Positions 17,339 through 25,323 of a stretch of DNA of 64,000 nt are shown piece after piece. Position numbers and translations under genes: made by a program. This DNA is from Acidobacteriota bacterium. GTDB taxonomy: Bacteria; Acidobacteriota; Thermoanaerobaculia; UBA5066. The notes beneath the pieces were generated by a model. That model did not search any database. It was given only the letters and a program-made list of their open reading frames with translations, and was not told the DNA's origin. Every line of letters begins with the position of its first letter. The first letter of the stretch is position 1. Where the stretch lies: the NCBI GenBank assembly GCA_016716715.1, contig JADJVE010000010.1:62001-126000 (forward strand). The letters run 5' to 3'.

Positions 17339-18190
17339 CTATTTCTTCCAGCCCGCGATCGACTTCTCGAGGTCGGCGACTGCCTCGGGCGAGGGCTTCT
17401 GCTCGGCGGCCTTGCCGGCCGCGAGCGCCTTCTCTCCCGCCGCGATCGCGCCCTTCTTGTCGCCCTGCCCGGCGAGGACGTTCGCCTTCAGCGAGAGGTT
17501 CGAGAACGTCTCCTTCGTCGAGATCGACCGCTCGAGGAACTTCGCGGCGTCCTCGGGGGCGTACTTCATGTCGTAGAGGCCGCGGGCGGCGGTCAGCGAC
17601 GTGCGCCAGTCGTCCACCTTCGCGTCCGCGACGGCCACCTTCGCCTTGTGGAGGAACGCGGCGTTCGTGTCGACGCCGATCGCGAGGGAGAGCTTGAGCT
17701 TCTCCCACGCGATGGTGAGCGTCGCGCCGCTGTTGGTCGCGGACGGGAAGGAGATCGTGAGGAACTCCTTGTTCTCGGCCAGCGCCGTCGGCTTCACCTT
17801 GACGCGCAGGACGTCCTTGTCCGCCGCGTAGTCGGCCGGCGAGCCCGTCGACTGCTTGTTGAAAATGACGGTCCATTCGGCCTTGCCCGGGATCGTGAAG
17901 AGGCCGTAGGCGCCGGCCGGGAGCTTCTGGCCCTCGACCGTCACGTCCGTGTCGAACGAGATCTTCGTGACCGCGTTCGCACCGGTGCGCCAGACCTTGT
18001 CGTACGGGACGAGGTCGCCCCAGATCGTGCGGCCCTTGACGGACGGGCGGCTGTAGACGACCTCGGCCTTCGTGACTCCGATCGTCTGGGTGACGGAGGC
18101 GTTCGGGCTGGGCATCGGCGTCGCGAGCTGCGCGAGCGCCGGAGCGGCCGCGAGCGCGAGGGCGGCGGCGGAAAACCGGATCTTCGACAT
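17339..18190 (-). CDS. DUF2911 secreted protein
   Basis: A 283-residue secreted protein with a signal peptide (to LAQL) and a DUF2911 domain: VVYSRPSVKGRTIWGDLVPY and VWRTGANAVTKISFDTDVTV are hallmark stretches. A C-terminal helical part of about 90 residues (TPR-like, GDKKGAIAAGEKALAAGK) follows. The biochemical function of DUF2911 is unknown; genes are frequent in Acidobacteriota and Bacteroidota. I chose ATG 18190, preceded by GGAGG, over an upstream ATG that would add five residues. It is convergent with the PIG-L gene, 4 bp apart. Confidence 0.88.
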   Translation of the reverse strand: MSKIRFSAAALALAAAPALAQLATPMPSPNASVTQTIGVTKAEVVYSRPSVKGRTIWGDLVPYDKVWRTGANAVTKISFDTDVTVEGQKLPAGAYGLFTIPGKAEWTVIFNKQSTGSPADYAADKDVLRVKVKPTALAENKEFLTISFPSATNSGATLTIAWEKLKLSLAIGVDTNAAFLHKAKVAVADAKVDDWRTSLTAARGLYDMKYAPEDAAKFLERSISTKETFSNLSLKANVLAGQGDKKGAIAAGEKALAAGKAAEQKPSPEAVADLEKSIAGWKK

Positions 18191-18257
18191 CGGTGAGTCC
18201 TCCACGGTTCGTTTTTCGGGCGGAATGCCTCGAGTCCGCGAATTCTACGCGGATGGA

Positions 18258-18263
18258 TAAGAT
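18258..18263 (+). promoter_or_regulatory. -10 element (TAAGAT) of the DinB gene
   Basis: TAAGAT lies 23 bp before the ATG at 18287, with AAAGGAGA between. This is an ordinary leadered promoter and contrasts with the leaderless type elsewhere in the window. Confidence 0.45.
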
Positions 18264-18286
18264 GCCGTCTCAAAGGAGACCCCGCC

Positions 18287-18856
18287 ATGAAAAGAACCGC
18301 GTCGGCCCTCGTCCTCACGGCCCTCGTCCTGGCCACGTCCTTTGCCGCCGCTCAGACCGTTGTCACCGGCTTCCGCGCCGAGTTCTACGCCCAGCAGGAC
18401 GGCGTCGAGAAGGAGCTCCTCGGGCTCGCCGAGGCGACTCCGCCCGAGAAGTTCGGCTGGCGGCCGGCCGAGGGAGTCCGGTCCGTCAGCGAGGTCTACA
18501 TGCACCTCGTCGGCGCGAACTACATGCTCCCGAGCTTCAACGGCGTGAAGGCCCCGGAGGGCATCTCGCCGGGCATGGAGAAGTCCGTCACGGAAAAAGC
18601 GGCCGTCATCGCGGAGATGAAGAAGTCGTTCGAGCACCTGCGTTCGGCCATCGCGTCGACGAAGGACGCCGATCTCGACAAGCCCGTGAAGTTCTTCGGC
18701 CGCGATTCGACCGTGCGCGGGCTCTACCTGACCGTCGCGAACCACGAGCACGAGCACCTCGGCCAGTCCATCGCCTACGCCCGAATGAACGGCATCGTCC
18801 CGCCGTGGTCGCAGCCGAAGGCCAAACCCGCCGAGAAGCCCGCCGAAAAGAAGTAG
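18287..18856 (+). CDS. DinB/YfiT-family four-helix protein, exported
   Basis: A 189-residue DinB-like protein with a signal peptide (to AAAQ), unlike the cytoplasmic members. The expected metal-binding histidines are present: His73 in VYMHLVGANYM, and His153 and His157 in ANHEHEHLGQ. DinB-fold enzymes often act as metal-dependent thiol transferases, but many have no known role. The tail is Lys/Pro/Glu-rich. A good AAAGGAG precedes the ATG. Confidence 0.85.
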   Translation: MKRTASALVLTALVLATSFAAAQTVVTGFRAEFYAQQDGVEKELLGLAEATPPEKFGWRPAEGVRSVSEVYMHLVGANYMLPSFNGVKAPEGISPGMEKSVTEKAAVIAEMKKSFEHLRSAIASTKDADLDKPVKFFGRDSTVRGLYLTVANHEHEHLGQSIAYARMNGIVPPWSQPKAKPAEKPAEKK

Positions 18857-18866
18857 CGCGCACGGG

Positions 18867-19733
18867 TTGACGCTTTTCTCGCCGGTCCCGCTTCTCCCGG
18901 ACGCCGTCCTCGCGTCGCGGGACCTCTACTTTGCGCTGCCCCTCGGCCTCGCGGGGCTTCTCGCGCTGCGCCTCGGCCTGCTCCGCGGCCCGGGGCGCGC
19001 CCTGCCCGAGCCCGCGCGCCCCGCGTGGCGCGGCGCCGCCGCCGGGATCGCCGTCGCGCTCGTGCTTCTCGCAGCCGCGCTCCTGCCGCCGCTCGCGGCC
19101 GGGGCGTTCCGGCCCGGGACCCCGGACTGGACGGCGTTCGCGCCGACGCCGCCGCCCGCGAACCCGGCTGCCGCTCCCGCATCGGTCGCCTTCTTCGCCG
19201 TCCAGTCCCTCGTCGAGGAGCTCCTTTTCCGCGGAGCGTTGATGACGCTTCTCGCGGCGCTCGTCCTCGGCGCCATGCGCCTCGCGCGCGGTGCGCTCCC
19301 GGGCCGCGGTGACGCCGCCGGCCTTCCCCGCTTCGGGCGGCGCTGGCTCGCCACGGGCCTCGCCGCGAACGCGGTGCAGGCCGCCGGCTTCGCCGTGCTG
19401 CACACCGGCAACCCGCACGTGACGCCGCTCGCGCTCGTGAACATCGGCCTCGCCGGCGCGATCCTCGGCTGGCTCTACTGGTCCGGCGGCGGCCTCGCCG
19501 GCGCGTGGGCCTTCCACGCGCTCTGGAACTTTTCGCTCTCGGCTCTCGGACTGCCCGTCAGTGGCCTGTCGCTCGCGACGCCGCTCGTCGCGACCGGCTT
19601 CGCCGGCGCGGGGCGTCCGCTGCTCTCCGGCGGCGCGTTCGGGCCCGAGGGGTCGCTCGTGCTCACGGCAGCGCTTGCCGCCGCCCTCGGGTTCCTGATC
19701 CGGCGCAGCGCGAAGCGCCTGCCGAACGGGTAG
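18867..19733 (+). CDS. CPBP-family intramembrane metalloprotease
   Basis: A 288-residue protein with about eight hydrophobic segments and the CPBP (type II CAAX prenyl protease/bacteriocin-processing) motifs. Motif 1 is EELLFRG with Glu117, Glu118 and Arg122. Motif 2 is FAVLHTGN, and motif 3 is FHALWNFSLS. All likely catalytic residues are present. The TTG start at 18867 is 10 bp after the DinB stop and has no clear Shine-Dalgarno, so the start is uncertain. The substrate is unknown. Confidence 0.85.
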   Translation: MTLFSPVPLLPDAVLASRDLYFALPLGLAGLLALRLGLLRGPGRALPEPARPAWRGAAAGIAVALVLLAAALLPPLAAGAFRPGTPDWTAFAPTPPPANPAAAPASVAFFAVQSLVEELLFRGALMTLLAALVLGAMRLARGALPGRGDAAGLPRFGRRWLATGLAANAVQAAGFAVLHTGNPHVTPLALVNIGLAGAILGWLYWSGGGLAGAWAFHALWNFSLSALGLPVSGLSLATPLVATGFAGAGRPLLSGGAFGPEGSLVLTAALAAALGFLIRRSAKRLPNG

Positions 19734-19736
19734 GAT
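19731..19736 (+). promoter_or_regulatory. -10 element of a leaderless gene (TAGGAT)
   Basis: TAGGAT overlaps the CPBP stop codon and ends 7 bp before the ATG at 19744. Confidence 0.6.
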
Positions 19737-19743
19737 CGGCGGC

Positions 19744-19953
19744 ATGAACGGCGATCGGAAACTCTTCACCTGCGCAAAGTGCGGCAAGAAGTTCTGGTAC
19801 TGGGTGCTCGACGACGTCGCGCAGCCGAAGATCAAGTGCTACTACTGCGCGACCGAGGCGTACCCGAACGGCGAGCCGCCGAAACCGCCGGCTCCGGCCC
19901 CTGCGCCTCCCGCGCCGCCGGCTCCGGCTCCGCCCGCGGCGCCCGCGGCCTAG
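19744..19953 (+). CDS. Small zinc-ribbon protein with Pro/Ala tail
   Basis: A 69-residue protein. Cys10-x2-Cys13 and Cys32-x2-Cys35 form a complete zinc-ribbon knuckle pair around an aromatic strand (KKFWYWVLDD). The last 25 residues are almost entirely Pro and Ala. The pattern resembles small zinc-ribbon regulators, but I cannot name a family. Its stop overlaps, tail to tail, the stop of the amidohydrolase on the other strand by 4 bp. Confidence 0.7.
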   Translation: MNGDRKLFTCAKCGKKFWYWVLDDVAQPKIKCYYCATEAYPNGEPPKPPAPAPAPPAPPAPAPPAAPAA

Positions 19954-21632
19954 TTCGCCCGGTAGACGATCTCCCCGCCGACGACGGTCATCACGACCTT
20001 CGCCTTGAGGATCTCGCCGGCGGGCGTGCCCGGCGCGAAGATCTCGCGGTCGAGGACCGTGAAGTCCGCGTCGAAGCCGGGCTCGATCCGCCCGCGGCGC
20101 TTCTCGGCGAACTCCGCGTACGCGGCGTCGGACGTGAAGAGGCGCAGCGCCTCCGCGCGCCCGAGGCCTTCCTCCGGGTGCCAGCCGCCGGGCGGCTTGC
20201 CGTTTGTCTCCTGCCGCGTGACCGCGGCGAAGATCCCGAGCAGCGGGTCCTCCGACTCGACCGGGAAGTCGCTGCCGCCCGCGAGCTTCGTCCCCGCCTT
20301 CAGGAGCGTGCGCCACGCGTACGCGCCCTTCACGCGCTCCTTCCCGAGGCGGCCCTCGGCCCAGACCCAGTCGGAGGTCGCGTGCGTCGGCTCGACCGAC
20401 GCGATCACCCCGAGCTTTCCGAAGCGCTCCGCGTCGCCGGGAGCGAGGATCTGCGCGTGCTCGATGCGCAGGCGCGCGTCGGCGCTCTTCACGGCCTCGA
20501 GGCCCTTCTCGTATGCGTCGAGCGTCGTGCGGTTCGCCCGGTCGCCGATCGCGTGCGTCCACACCTGGAAGCCGCCGCGGAGCGCCTTCTCGACGAGCTT
20601 CGCGACCGCCTCGGGCGGCGTGACGTCGAGGCCGCGGTTGCCCGGCGAATCGGAATAGTCGGCGAGGAGAGCCGCTCCACGCGAGCCGAGCGCGCCGTCG
20701 GCGTAGAGCTTGACGGCCCGCAGGGTGAACCGCCCCGCGGAGACGGGCCCGCGAGCGAGCGCGGCGTCGAGGGCCTCCGGGCCGACCGTCGCGTAGACGC
20801 GGACCGGCAGCTTGCCCTCCTTCGCGAGGCCCTCGAGGATCGCGAGGTCGGCGAGCGAGGAGCCCGAGGCTTCCCCGATGCCCGTGAGCCCGGCCTTCGC
20901 GCAGGCCTCGAGCCCGGCGACGAAGTCCTTGCGCGCCTCGTCGGGACCGGGCCGGGGAATCGCCTTCCAGACCAGGCTCATCGCGTTGTCGACGAGGACG
21001 CCCGCGGGCGACCCGTCCTTCAGGCGCTCGATGCGTCCGCCCGGCGGGTCCGGCGTCGCCTTCGTGATTCCAGCGGCCTTCAGCGCGGCGGCGTTCACCC
21101 AGAGCGCGTGCCCGTCCACGCGCGCGAGGACGACGGGCGTTTTCGGCGCGGCGGGCTCGAGGTCGGCCGCGGTCGGGAACGCGTTGTCCGTCCAGCGATT
21201 CTGGTCCCACGCGCGGCCGCGGATCCACGCCCCGGGGGCCGTCGAGGCCGAGAGCGCGCGGACGCGCAGGAGGATCTCCTCCTTGGCGAGGCCGCGGCAG
21301 TCGATCATCCGGTGAAGCGCGCCCAGCGAGCGCAGGTGGCCGTGCGCGTCCGTGAGGCCGGGGACGAGGACGGCGCCCGCGAGGTCGACGACGCCCGCCG
21401 CGGGCGCGGCGGCGCGGACGTCGGCCTCGTAACCGACGGAGACGACCTTTCCGTCCTTCACGAGGATCGCGAGCTTCCGCGGCGTCTCGTCCCACGCCGT
21501 GTAGACCGACGCTCCGCGGAAGACCGTCCCGGCGTCCGGAGCCGGCACGGGCAGCGGCGTGGGCGCGGGATCGGCGGCAAGGGCACGGCCCGAGAGCGCG
21601 AGCAGCACGGCAAGCGGGGCGATCCGGTTCAT
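19950..21632 (-). CDS. Secreted amidohydrolase (YtcJ-like, amidohydro_3)
   Basis: A 560-residue protein with a signal peptide (to ALAA). The amidohydrolase fold shows LVPGLTDAHGHLRSLG with the HxH metal pair, WTHAIGDRANR, RIEHAQIL, and GGSDFPVESEDPLLGI with the catalytic Asp. These match YtcJ/NfdA-like metallo-dependent hydrolases, whose substrates range from amides to formamides; the specificity here is unknown. It is the second gene of a two-gene operon, its ATG overlapping the stop of the upstream amidohydrolase. Confidence 0.9.
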   Translation of the reverse strand: MNRIAPLAVLLALSGRALAADPAPTPLPVPAPDAGTVFRGASVYTAWDETPRKLAILVKDGKVVSVGYEADVRAAAPAAGVVDLAGAVLVPGLTDAHGHLRSLGALHRMIDCRGLAKEEILLRVRALSASTAPGAWIRGRAWDQNRWTDNAFPTAADLEPAAPKTPVVLARVDGHALWVNAAALKAAGITKATPDPPGGRIERLKDGSPAGVLVDNAMSLVWKAIPRPGPDEARKDFVAGLEACAKAGLTGIGEASGSSLADLAILEGLAKEGKLPVRVYATVGPEALDAALARGPVSAGRFTLRAVKLYADGALGSRGAALLADYSDSPGNRGLDVTPPEAVAKLVEKALRGGFQVWTHAIGDRANRTTLDAYEKGLEAVKSADARLRIEHAQILAPGDAERFGKLGVIASVEPTHATSDWVWAEGRLGKERVKGAYAWRTLLKAGTKLAGGSDFPVESEDPLLGIFAAVTRQETNGKPPGGWHPEEGLGRAEALRLFTSDAAYAEFAEKRRGRIEPGFDADFTVLDREIFAPGTPAGEILKAKVVMTVVGGEIVYRAN

Positions 21633-22939
21633 CGCGACACCACGACCTCTCCGCCCTTCATCACGAAGGACACGCGTTCGAGGACGGTCACGTCCTTCAG
21701 CGGATCGCCGTCCACCGCGACGAGGTCCGCGAATCGTCCGGGCGCGATCGCGCCGACCTTCTCCCAGCCGAGCAGCTCGGCCGCGTTCGTCGTGGCGGCC
21801 TGGATGGCCTGCATCGGCGTGAGGCCGCCCGCGACCATGTAACGGAACTGGCGCGCGTTCAGGCCGTGCGGGTAGACGCCCGCGTCCGTCCCAAAAGCCT
21901 GTTTCACGCCCGCCTTCACGGCCTTCGCGAAGTTCTCGCGCTGGAGGCGCCCGACCGACCGCTCCTTCTCGATGATCTTCTCGGGATAGCCCATCTTCGC
22001 AAACTCCGCGAGGATCCAGTCGTCGTTGTAGACGTCCGCGACGAGGAACGTCCCGCGCTCCTTCATCATGCGGATGCCCTCGTCGTCGATCAGGCTCCCG
22101 TGCTCGATCGACGCGACGCCCGCCGAGATGGCGCGCTTGATCGCCTCGGTTCCGTGCGCGTGCGCCGCGACCTTACGGCCCCACATGGCGGCCTCCTCGC
22201 AGATCGCCTTCATCTCCTCGAGGGAGTACTGCGGCGCGCCGACGGATTCTTCCTCGGAGAGGACTCCCGCCGAGGCGATCAACTTGATGACGTCCGCTCC
22301 GAACTTCACGTTCTGGCGGACGAGCTTGCGGACGGCGTCGACGCCGTCGGCGACGCCCGAGAAGCGCTCGAACTTCAGGTACGGCGAAAAGCCCGTGAGG
22401 TCCCCGTGTCCGCCCGTCGACCCGATGGAGAGGCCCGCGACCCTCAGGCGCGGCCCGGCAACCTGGCCCTTGTCGATCGCGTTCTTGAGCGCGACGTCGA
22501 CGTACTCCGCGCTGCCGACGACGCGGAGGGTCGTGAAGCCCGCCTCGAGCGTCCGCTTCGCGTAGACGTGCGCCGTGACGGCGACGTCGATCGGCGACTT
22601 GCGGAAGCGGTCGGCGTAGTAGTCCTCGGGCTGCGACGTGATGTGGGTGTGGACGTCGATCAGGCCCGGCAGGACGGTCTTCTTCGTCAGATCCACGACG
22701 GACGCGCCCGCGGGGGCCGCGATCCCGGGGCCGACCTGCTTCACGATCCCGTCCTCGATCAGCACGTTCTGACCGGAAAGGACGCGTCCCGCGAGGACGT
22801 CGACGAGCGCGCCGGTCCTCACGAGGACGATCTTCTTAGGCGCGGGCGGCTTCGGAGCGGGCGTCTCGGCCCGCAGGGCGGCCATCGCGAAGAGCGCGGC
22901 GGCGGCCGGAGCGAGTCGCGGGATTCGGAGCTTCGTCAC
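21629..22939 (-). CDS. Secreted amidohydrolase (prolidase/imidazolonepropionase-like)
   Basis: A 436-residue protein with a signal peptide (to about residue 24). Amidohydrolase residues are VLPGLIDVHTHI (HxH), VIKLIASAGV (the lysine that is carboxylated in binuclear members), HAHGTEAIKRAI, GVASIEHGSL and AFGTDAGVYPHG (catalytic Asp). It is closest in layout to the Xaa-Pro/Xaa-Arg dipeptidase-like amidohydrolases often found as secreted paralogues in Acidobacteriota. The GTG start has GAGGAGG upstream. It is operonic with the next amidohydrolase and diverges from the GNAT gene. Confidence 0.9.
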   Translation of the reverse strand: MTKLRIPRLAPAAAALFAMAALRAETPAPKPPAPKKIVLVRTGALVDVLAGRVLSGQNVLIEDGIVKQVGPGIAAPAGASVVDLTKKTVLPGLIDVHTHITSQPEDYYADRFRKSPIDVAVTAHVYAKRTLEAGFTTLRVVGSAEYVDVALKNAIDKGQVAGPRLRVAGLSIGSTGGHGDLTGFSPYLKFERFSGVADGVDAVRKLVRQNVKFGADVIKLIASAGVLSEEESVGAPQYSLEEMKAICEEAAMWGRKVAAHAHGTEAIKRAISAGVASIEHGSLIDDEGIRMMKERGTFLVADVYNDDWILAEFAKMGYPEKIIEKERSVGRLQRENFAKAVKAGVKQAFGTDAGVYPHGLNARQFRYMVAGGLTPMQAIQAATTNAAELLGWEKVGAIAPGRFADLVAVDGDPLKDVTVLERVSFVMKGGEVVVSR

Positions 22940-23000
22940 GGGACCTCCTCGTGGAACCGCGCGAACCTTACCAGCCGCGAGGCCCGCCGACGAGTGTCCC

Positions 23001-23006
23001 TAGAAT
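23001..23006 (+). promoter_or_regulatory. -10 element of a leaderless gene (TAGAAT)
   Basis: TAGAAT ends 6 bp before the ATG at 23013, with no Shine-Dalgarno. Confidence 0.65.
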
Positions 23007-23012
23007 GACGAC

Positions 23013-23810
23013 ATGGAAGCCGGTCCCCGCACCGCGACGCCCGAACGCCTGCAGGCGCACATGCGAGCCGTCGCGCGGCAGCAGTACGACGCCGTCCCGG
23101 TGCCGCCGTTCACGCTCTACTTCCACCCGTCGGACGCTCTCCCCTACCTGAACTACGCGATCCCGGACGAAGCGCCCGGCGACGCCGCCTCCCTCGCGGC
23201 GCCGCTCGCCGAGCTGAAGGCCGAGTTCGCGAAGCGGGGGCGCAAGCCGCGCTTCGAGTTCGTCGGCGCGGTCTTTCCCGCGCTCGCAGGCGCCCTGGAA
23301 GCCTCGGGCTTCGAGATCGAGGCCCGCCCGCAGCTCATGGTCGCGACGCCCGAAACACTCCGCGACGTTCCTCCGGCCGCCGGGCTCGAGGTCGAGACGC
23401 TCTCGGGAACGTCGCCGCTCGACGCGTTCCGGGTGTTCATCTCCATCCAGCGGCGCGCATTCGGCCTTGGCGACGCGGCCGCGGTCTCCGACCAGGACGC
23501 GCTCTGGCTGCGCGACGGCCTCGGCCGGGGACTGTGTTTCGTGGGGCGCCTTGCCGGCGAGGGGGTGGCGGTCTCGATGTTTCTCGATCCGCAGGACGGC
23601 CTCACCGAGCTCGCCGGAATCTGCACGCTCGAATCCCACCGGCGCCGCGGCCTCGCAGGAGCGCTCACGCACGCGGCCCTCCGCGAGGCGTTCCTCCGCG
23701 GGGTCTCCGTGGCGTTCCTCTCGGCGGCCGACGCGCGCGCGGGTCGCGTCTACGAGGCCGCCGGCTTCGCGCCGTTCGGGAACACGGTCTTCGCGATCGT
23801 CAGGGGCTGA
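23013..23810 (+). CDS. GNAT-family N-acetyltransferase
   Basis: A 265-residue protein. The C-terminal half is a GNAT acetyl-CoA-binding domain: ELAGICTLESHRRRGLAGALTHAA (strand beta-4 and the Q/RxxGxG/A pyrophosphate loop) and ADARAGRVYEAAGFAPFGNTV. The N-terminal 120 residues, with their own alpha/beta pattern, may be a degenerate second GNAT domain. The acceptor is unknown. The gene is transcribed alone from a leaderless-type promoter and ends 1 bp before the convergent GT-C gene. Confidence 0.85.
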   Translation: MEAGPRTATPERLQAHMRAVARQQYDAVPVPPFTLYFHPSDALPYLNYAIPDEAPGDAASLAAPLAELKAEFAKRGRKPRFEFVGAVFPALAGALEASGFEIEARPQLMVATPETLRDVPPAAGLEVETLSGTSPLDAFRVFISIQRRAFGLGDAAAVSDQDALWLRDGLGRGLCFVGRLAGEGVAVSMFLDPQDGLTELAGICTLESHRRRGLAGALTHAALREAFLRGVSVAFLSAADARAGRVYEAAGFAPFGNTVFAIVRG

Positions 23811-23811
23811 G

Positions 23812-25215
23812 TCAGCGCACCCGGCGGAACACGCGCACCGTTCCCGGCGATCCGAACGCGTGCGCCGGGAGGCGGGCGACCTCGGTCCAGCGCGCGAGCG
23901 CGCCGGGGTCGGCCGCGAGCGCGGGATCGAGAAAGCGGTCGAGCGCGACGAGCGCGGCCGCGTCCGTCTCGCGGAGCAGCCGCGGCGGGACTGACCCGCC
24001 CTCCGCGAGCGGCCGGTCGAGCCATCGCAGGGCCGAAGGAGAGACGAGCCCGACCGTGTCGAGAACGCGCGCGGGAGTCGCCCAGCCGAGGGCGCCGATC
24101 TCCGGCGCGGCGACCGTGTCCCCGGGCCCGAGGGCGAGGAGCGCGGCCGCGCGCGTGTAGACCGCCTCGCGCCCCGAGGGATCGTAGGGCCGGAACGTCG
24201 CGACGTGGACGCACGCGGCCGCCGCGAGAAGCGCGGCAGCGCCCGCGCGCGCCGGCCGCGGCAGCCGGGCCGCGCAGGCGATCGCCACGAACGCCGTCGC
24301 GAGGGCGAGCGGCGGGCGGTACCAGGGGAAGACGAGAGGGTTCGCGAGCGCGAAGGCCGCGACGTAAGCGCCCGCGAAGAGCGCCAGCGCGAGGACGGGC
24401 GGATTCGCGAGGGCCCGCCGCCCGAACGCGAGGAGAAGCGCGAGCACGCCCACGGCCAGGAGCACGATCGCGACGGGCGCCAGCGGCGTCGCGTACGCGA
24501 CGAGCGTGTCCAGAACCGTCTCCTCGAGGCGAAGGAGAGCGTGGCCCGGGGGCATCGCGTACGCGAGGCGCTTGGCCGTCACGCTGTGCGGCAGCGGCGA
24601 GCCGAAGGCGACCCACAGGGCGGCGGCGCCCGCGGCCGCCGGCGCGAGCCCGAGCGCGACACCCCGCCACGGCCAGCGCCCGCGCGCCGCGCGAAGGGCG
24701 AGGAGGAGAGCCGGAACGAGGGCGGCGCCGTCGGGGTGCAGGAAGAAGAGCCCGGAAGCCACCGCGAACGCCGCCGCGTCCCGCCTGCGGCACGCGAGCT
24801 CGACGGCGCCGAGAAGGCCGAGAAGGTAGAGCGGCGTCTCCATTCCGGACGCGAAGACTTCGAGAGAGGCGTGTGGCGAGAAAGCGGCGACGACGAAGAG
24901 TGCCGCGAGGAGCGGGCCGGCGGCGCGCCGCGCGAGGCGGTAGCCGACGACGGCGCACGCCGGAAGGCACGCGGCGCCGAGGACGAACGCGAGCGCCGGG
25001 ATCGCGGCGCCCGTGAGGGTCCGGAGAGCCGCGAGGATCAGCGCGAAGAGCGGCGCCGACGTGCCGAGAACTCGCTCCCCTGCGTTGTAGACGAGCCCGG
25101 CGCCTTCGACGAGGTTCCGCGCGTAGCGGAACGTGATGTACGCGTCGTCCACGGCGCGCGGCCCGCCGCGCAGCGCCGCGGCGCCGAGGACGAGCACGAT
25201 TCCGAGCGGCAGCAC
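23812..25215 (-). CDS. GT-C-type membrane protein (ZomB/AftB-like)
   Basis: A membrane protein of at least 467 residues with about eleven hydrophobic segments. The stretch RAVDDAYITFRYARNLVEGA in the first loop, followed by GLVYNAGERVLGTSAPLFAL, is characteristic of ZomB/AftB-like GT-C proteins, with DD as the likely catalytic acids. Sugar and acceptor are unknown. Start is uncertain: no ATG or TTG is available, GTG 25215 gives a start at the first membrane helix, and an ATC at 25269 sits 5 bp after a TAACAT -10-like hexamer and would add 18 residues. Confidence 0.7.
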   Translation of the reverse strand: MLPLGIVLVLGAAALRGGPRAVDDAYITFRYARNLVEGAGLVYNAGERVLGTSAPLFALILAALRTLTGAAIPALAFVLGAACLPACAVVGYRLARRAAGPLLAALFVVAAFSPHASLEVFASGMETPLYLLGLLGAVELACRRRDAAAFAVASGLFFLHPDGAALVPALLLALRAARGRWPWRGVALGLAPAAAGAAALWVAFGSPLPHSVTAKRLAYAMPPGHALLRLEETVLDTLVAYATPLAPVAIVLLAVGVLALLLAFGRRALANPPVLALALFAGAYVAAFALANPLVFPWYRPPLALATAFVAIACAARLPRPARAGAAALLAAAACVHVATFRPYDPSGREAVYTRAAALLALGPGDTVAAPEIGALGWATPARVLDTVGLVSPSALRWLDRPLAEGGSVPPRLLRETDAAALVALDRFLDPALAADPGALARWTEVARLPAHAFGSPGTVRVFRRVR

Positions 25216-25311
25216 CAGCTCGCGTGGGCGGAAGGGCGCCGGAGGCGGGTCAATGCGCTCTGAATCGATGGCCCATGTTACCGGCCCGGCCGGCGCCGAC
25301 CGAGTCCCGCG

Positions 25312-25317
25312 TAAAGT
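25312..25317 (+). promoter_or_regulatory. -10 element of a leaderless gene (TAAAGT)
   Basis: TAAAGT ends 6 bp before the ATG at 25324. The divergent GT-C gene has TAACAT on the opposite strand at 25275-25280. Confidence 0.55.
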
Positions 25318-25323
25318 ACGGGC

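Noticed and set aside
22826..22846. ATCTTCTTAGGCGCGGG as a further repeat copy
   Set aside because: It shares only TTCTTAG with the core, lacks the GA tract and AAGAGGG end, and is explained by the codons of PKKIVL in the amidohydrolase.
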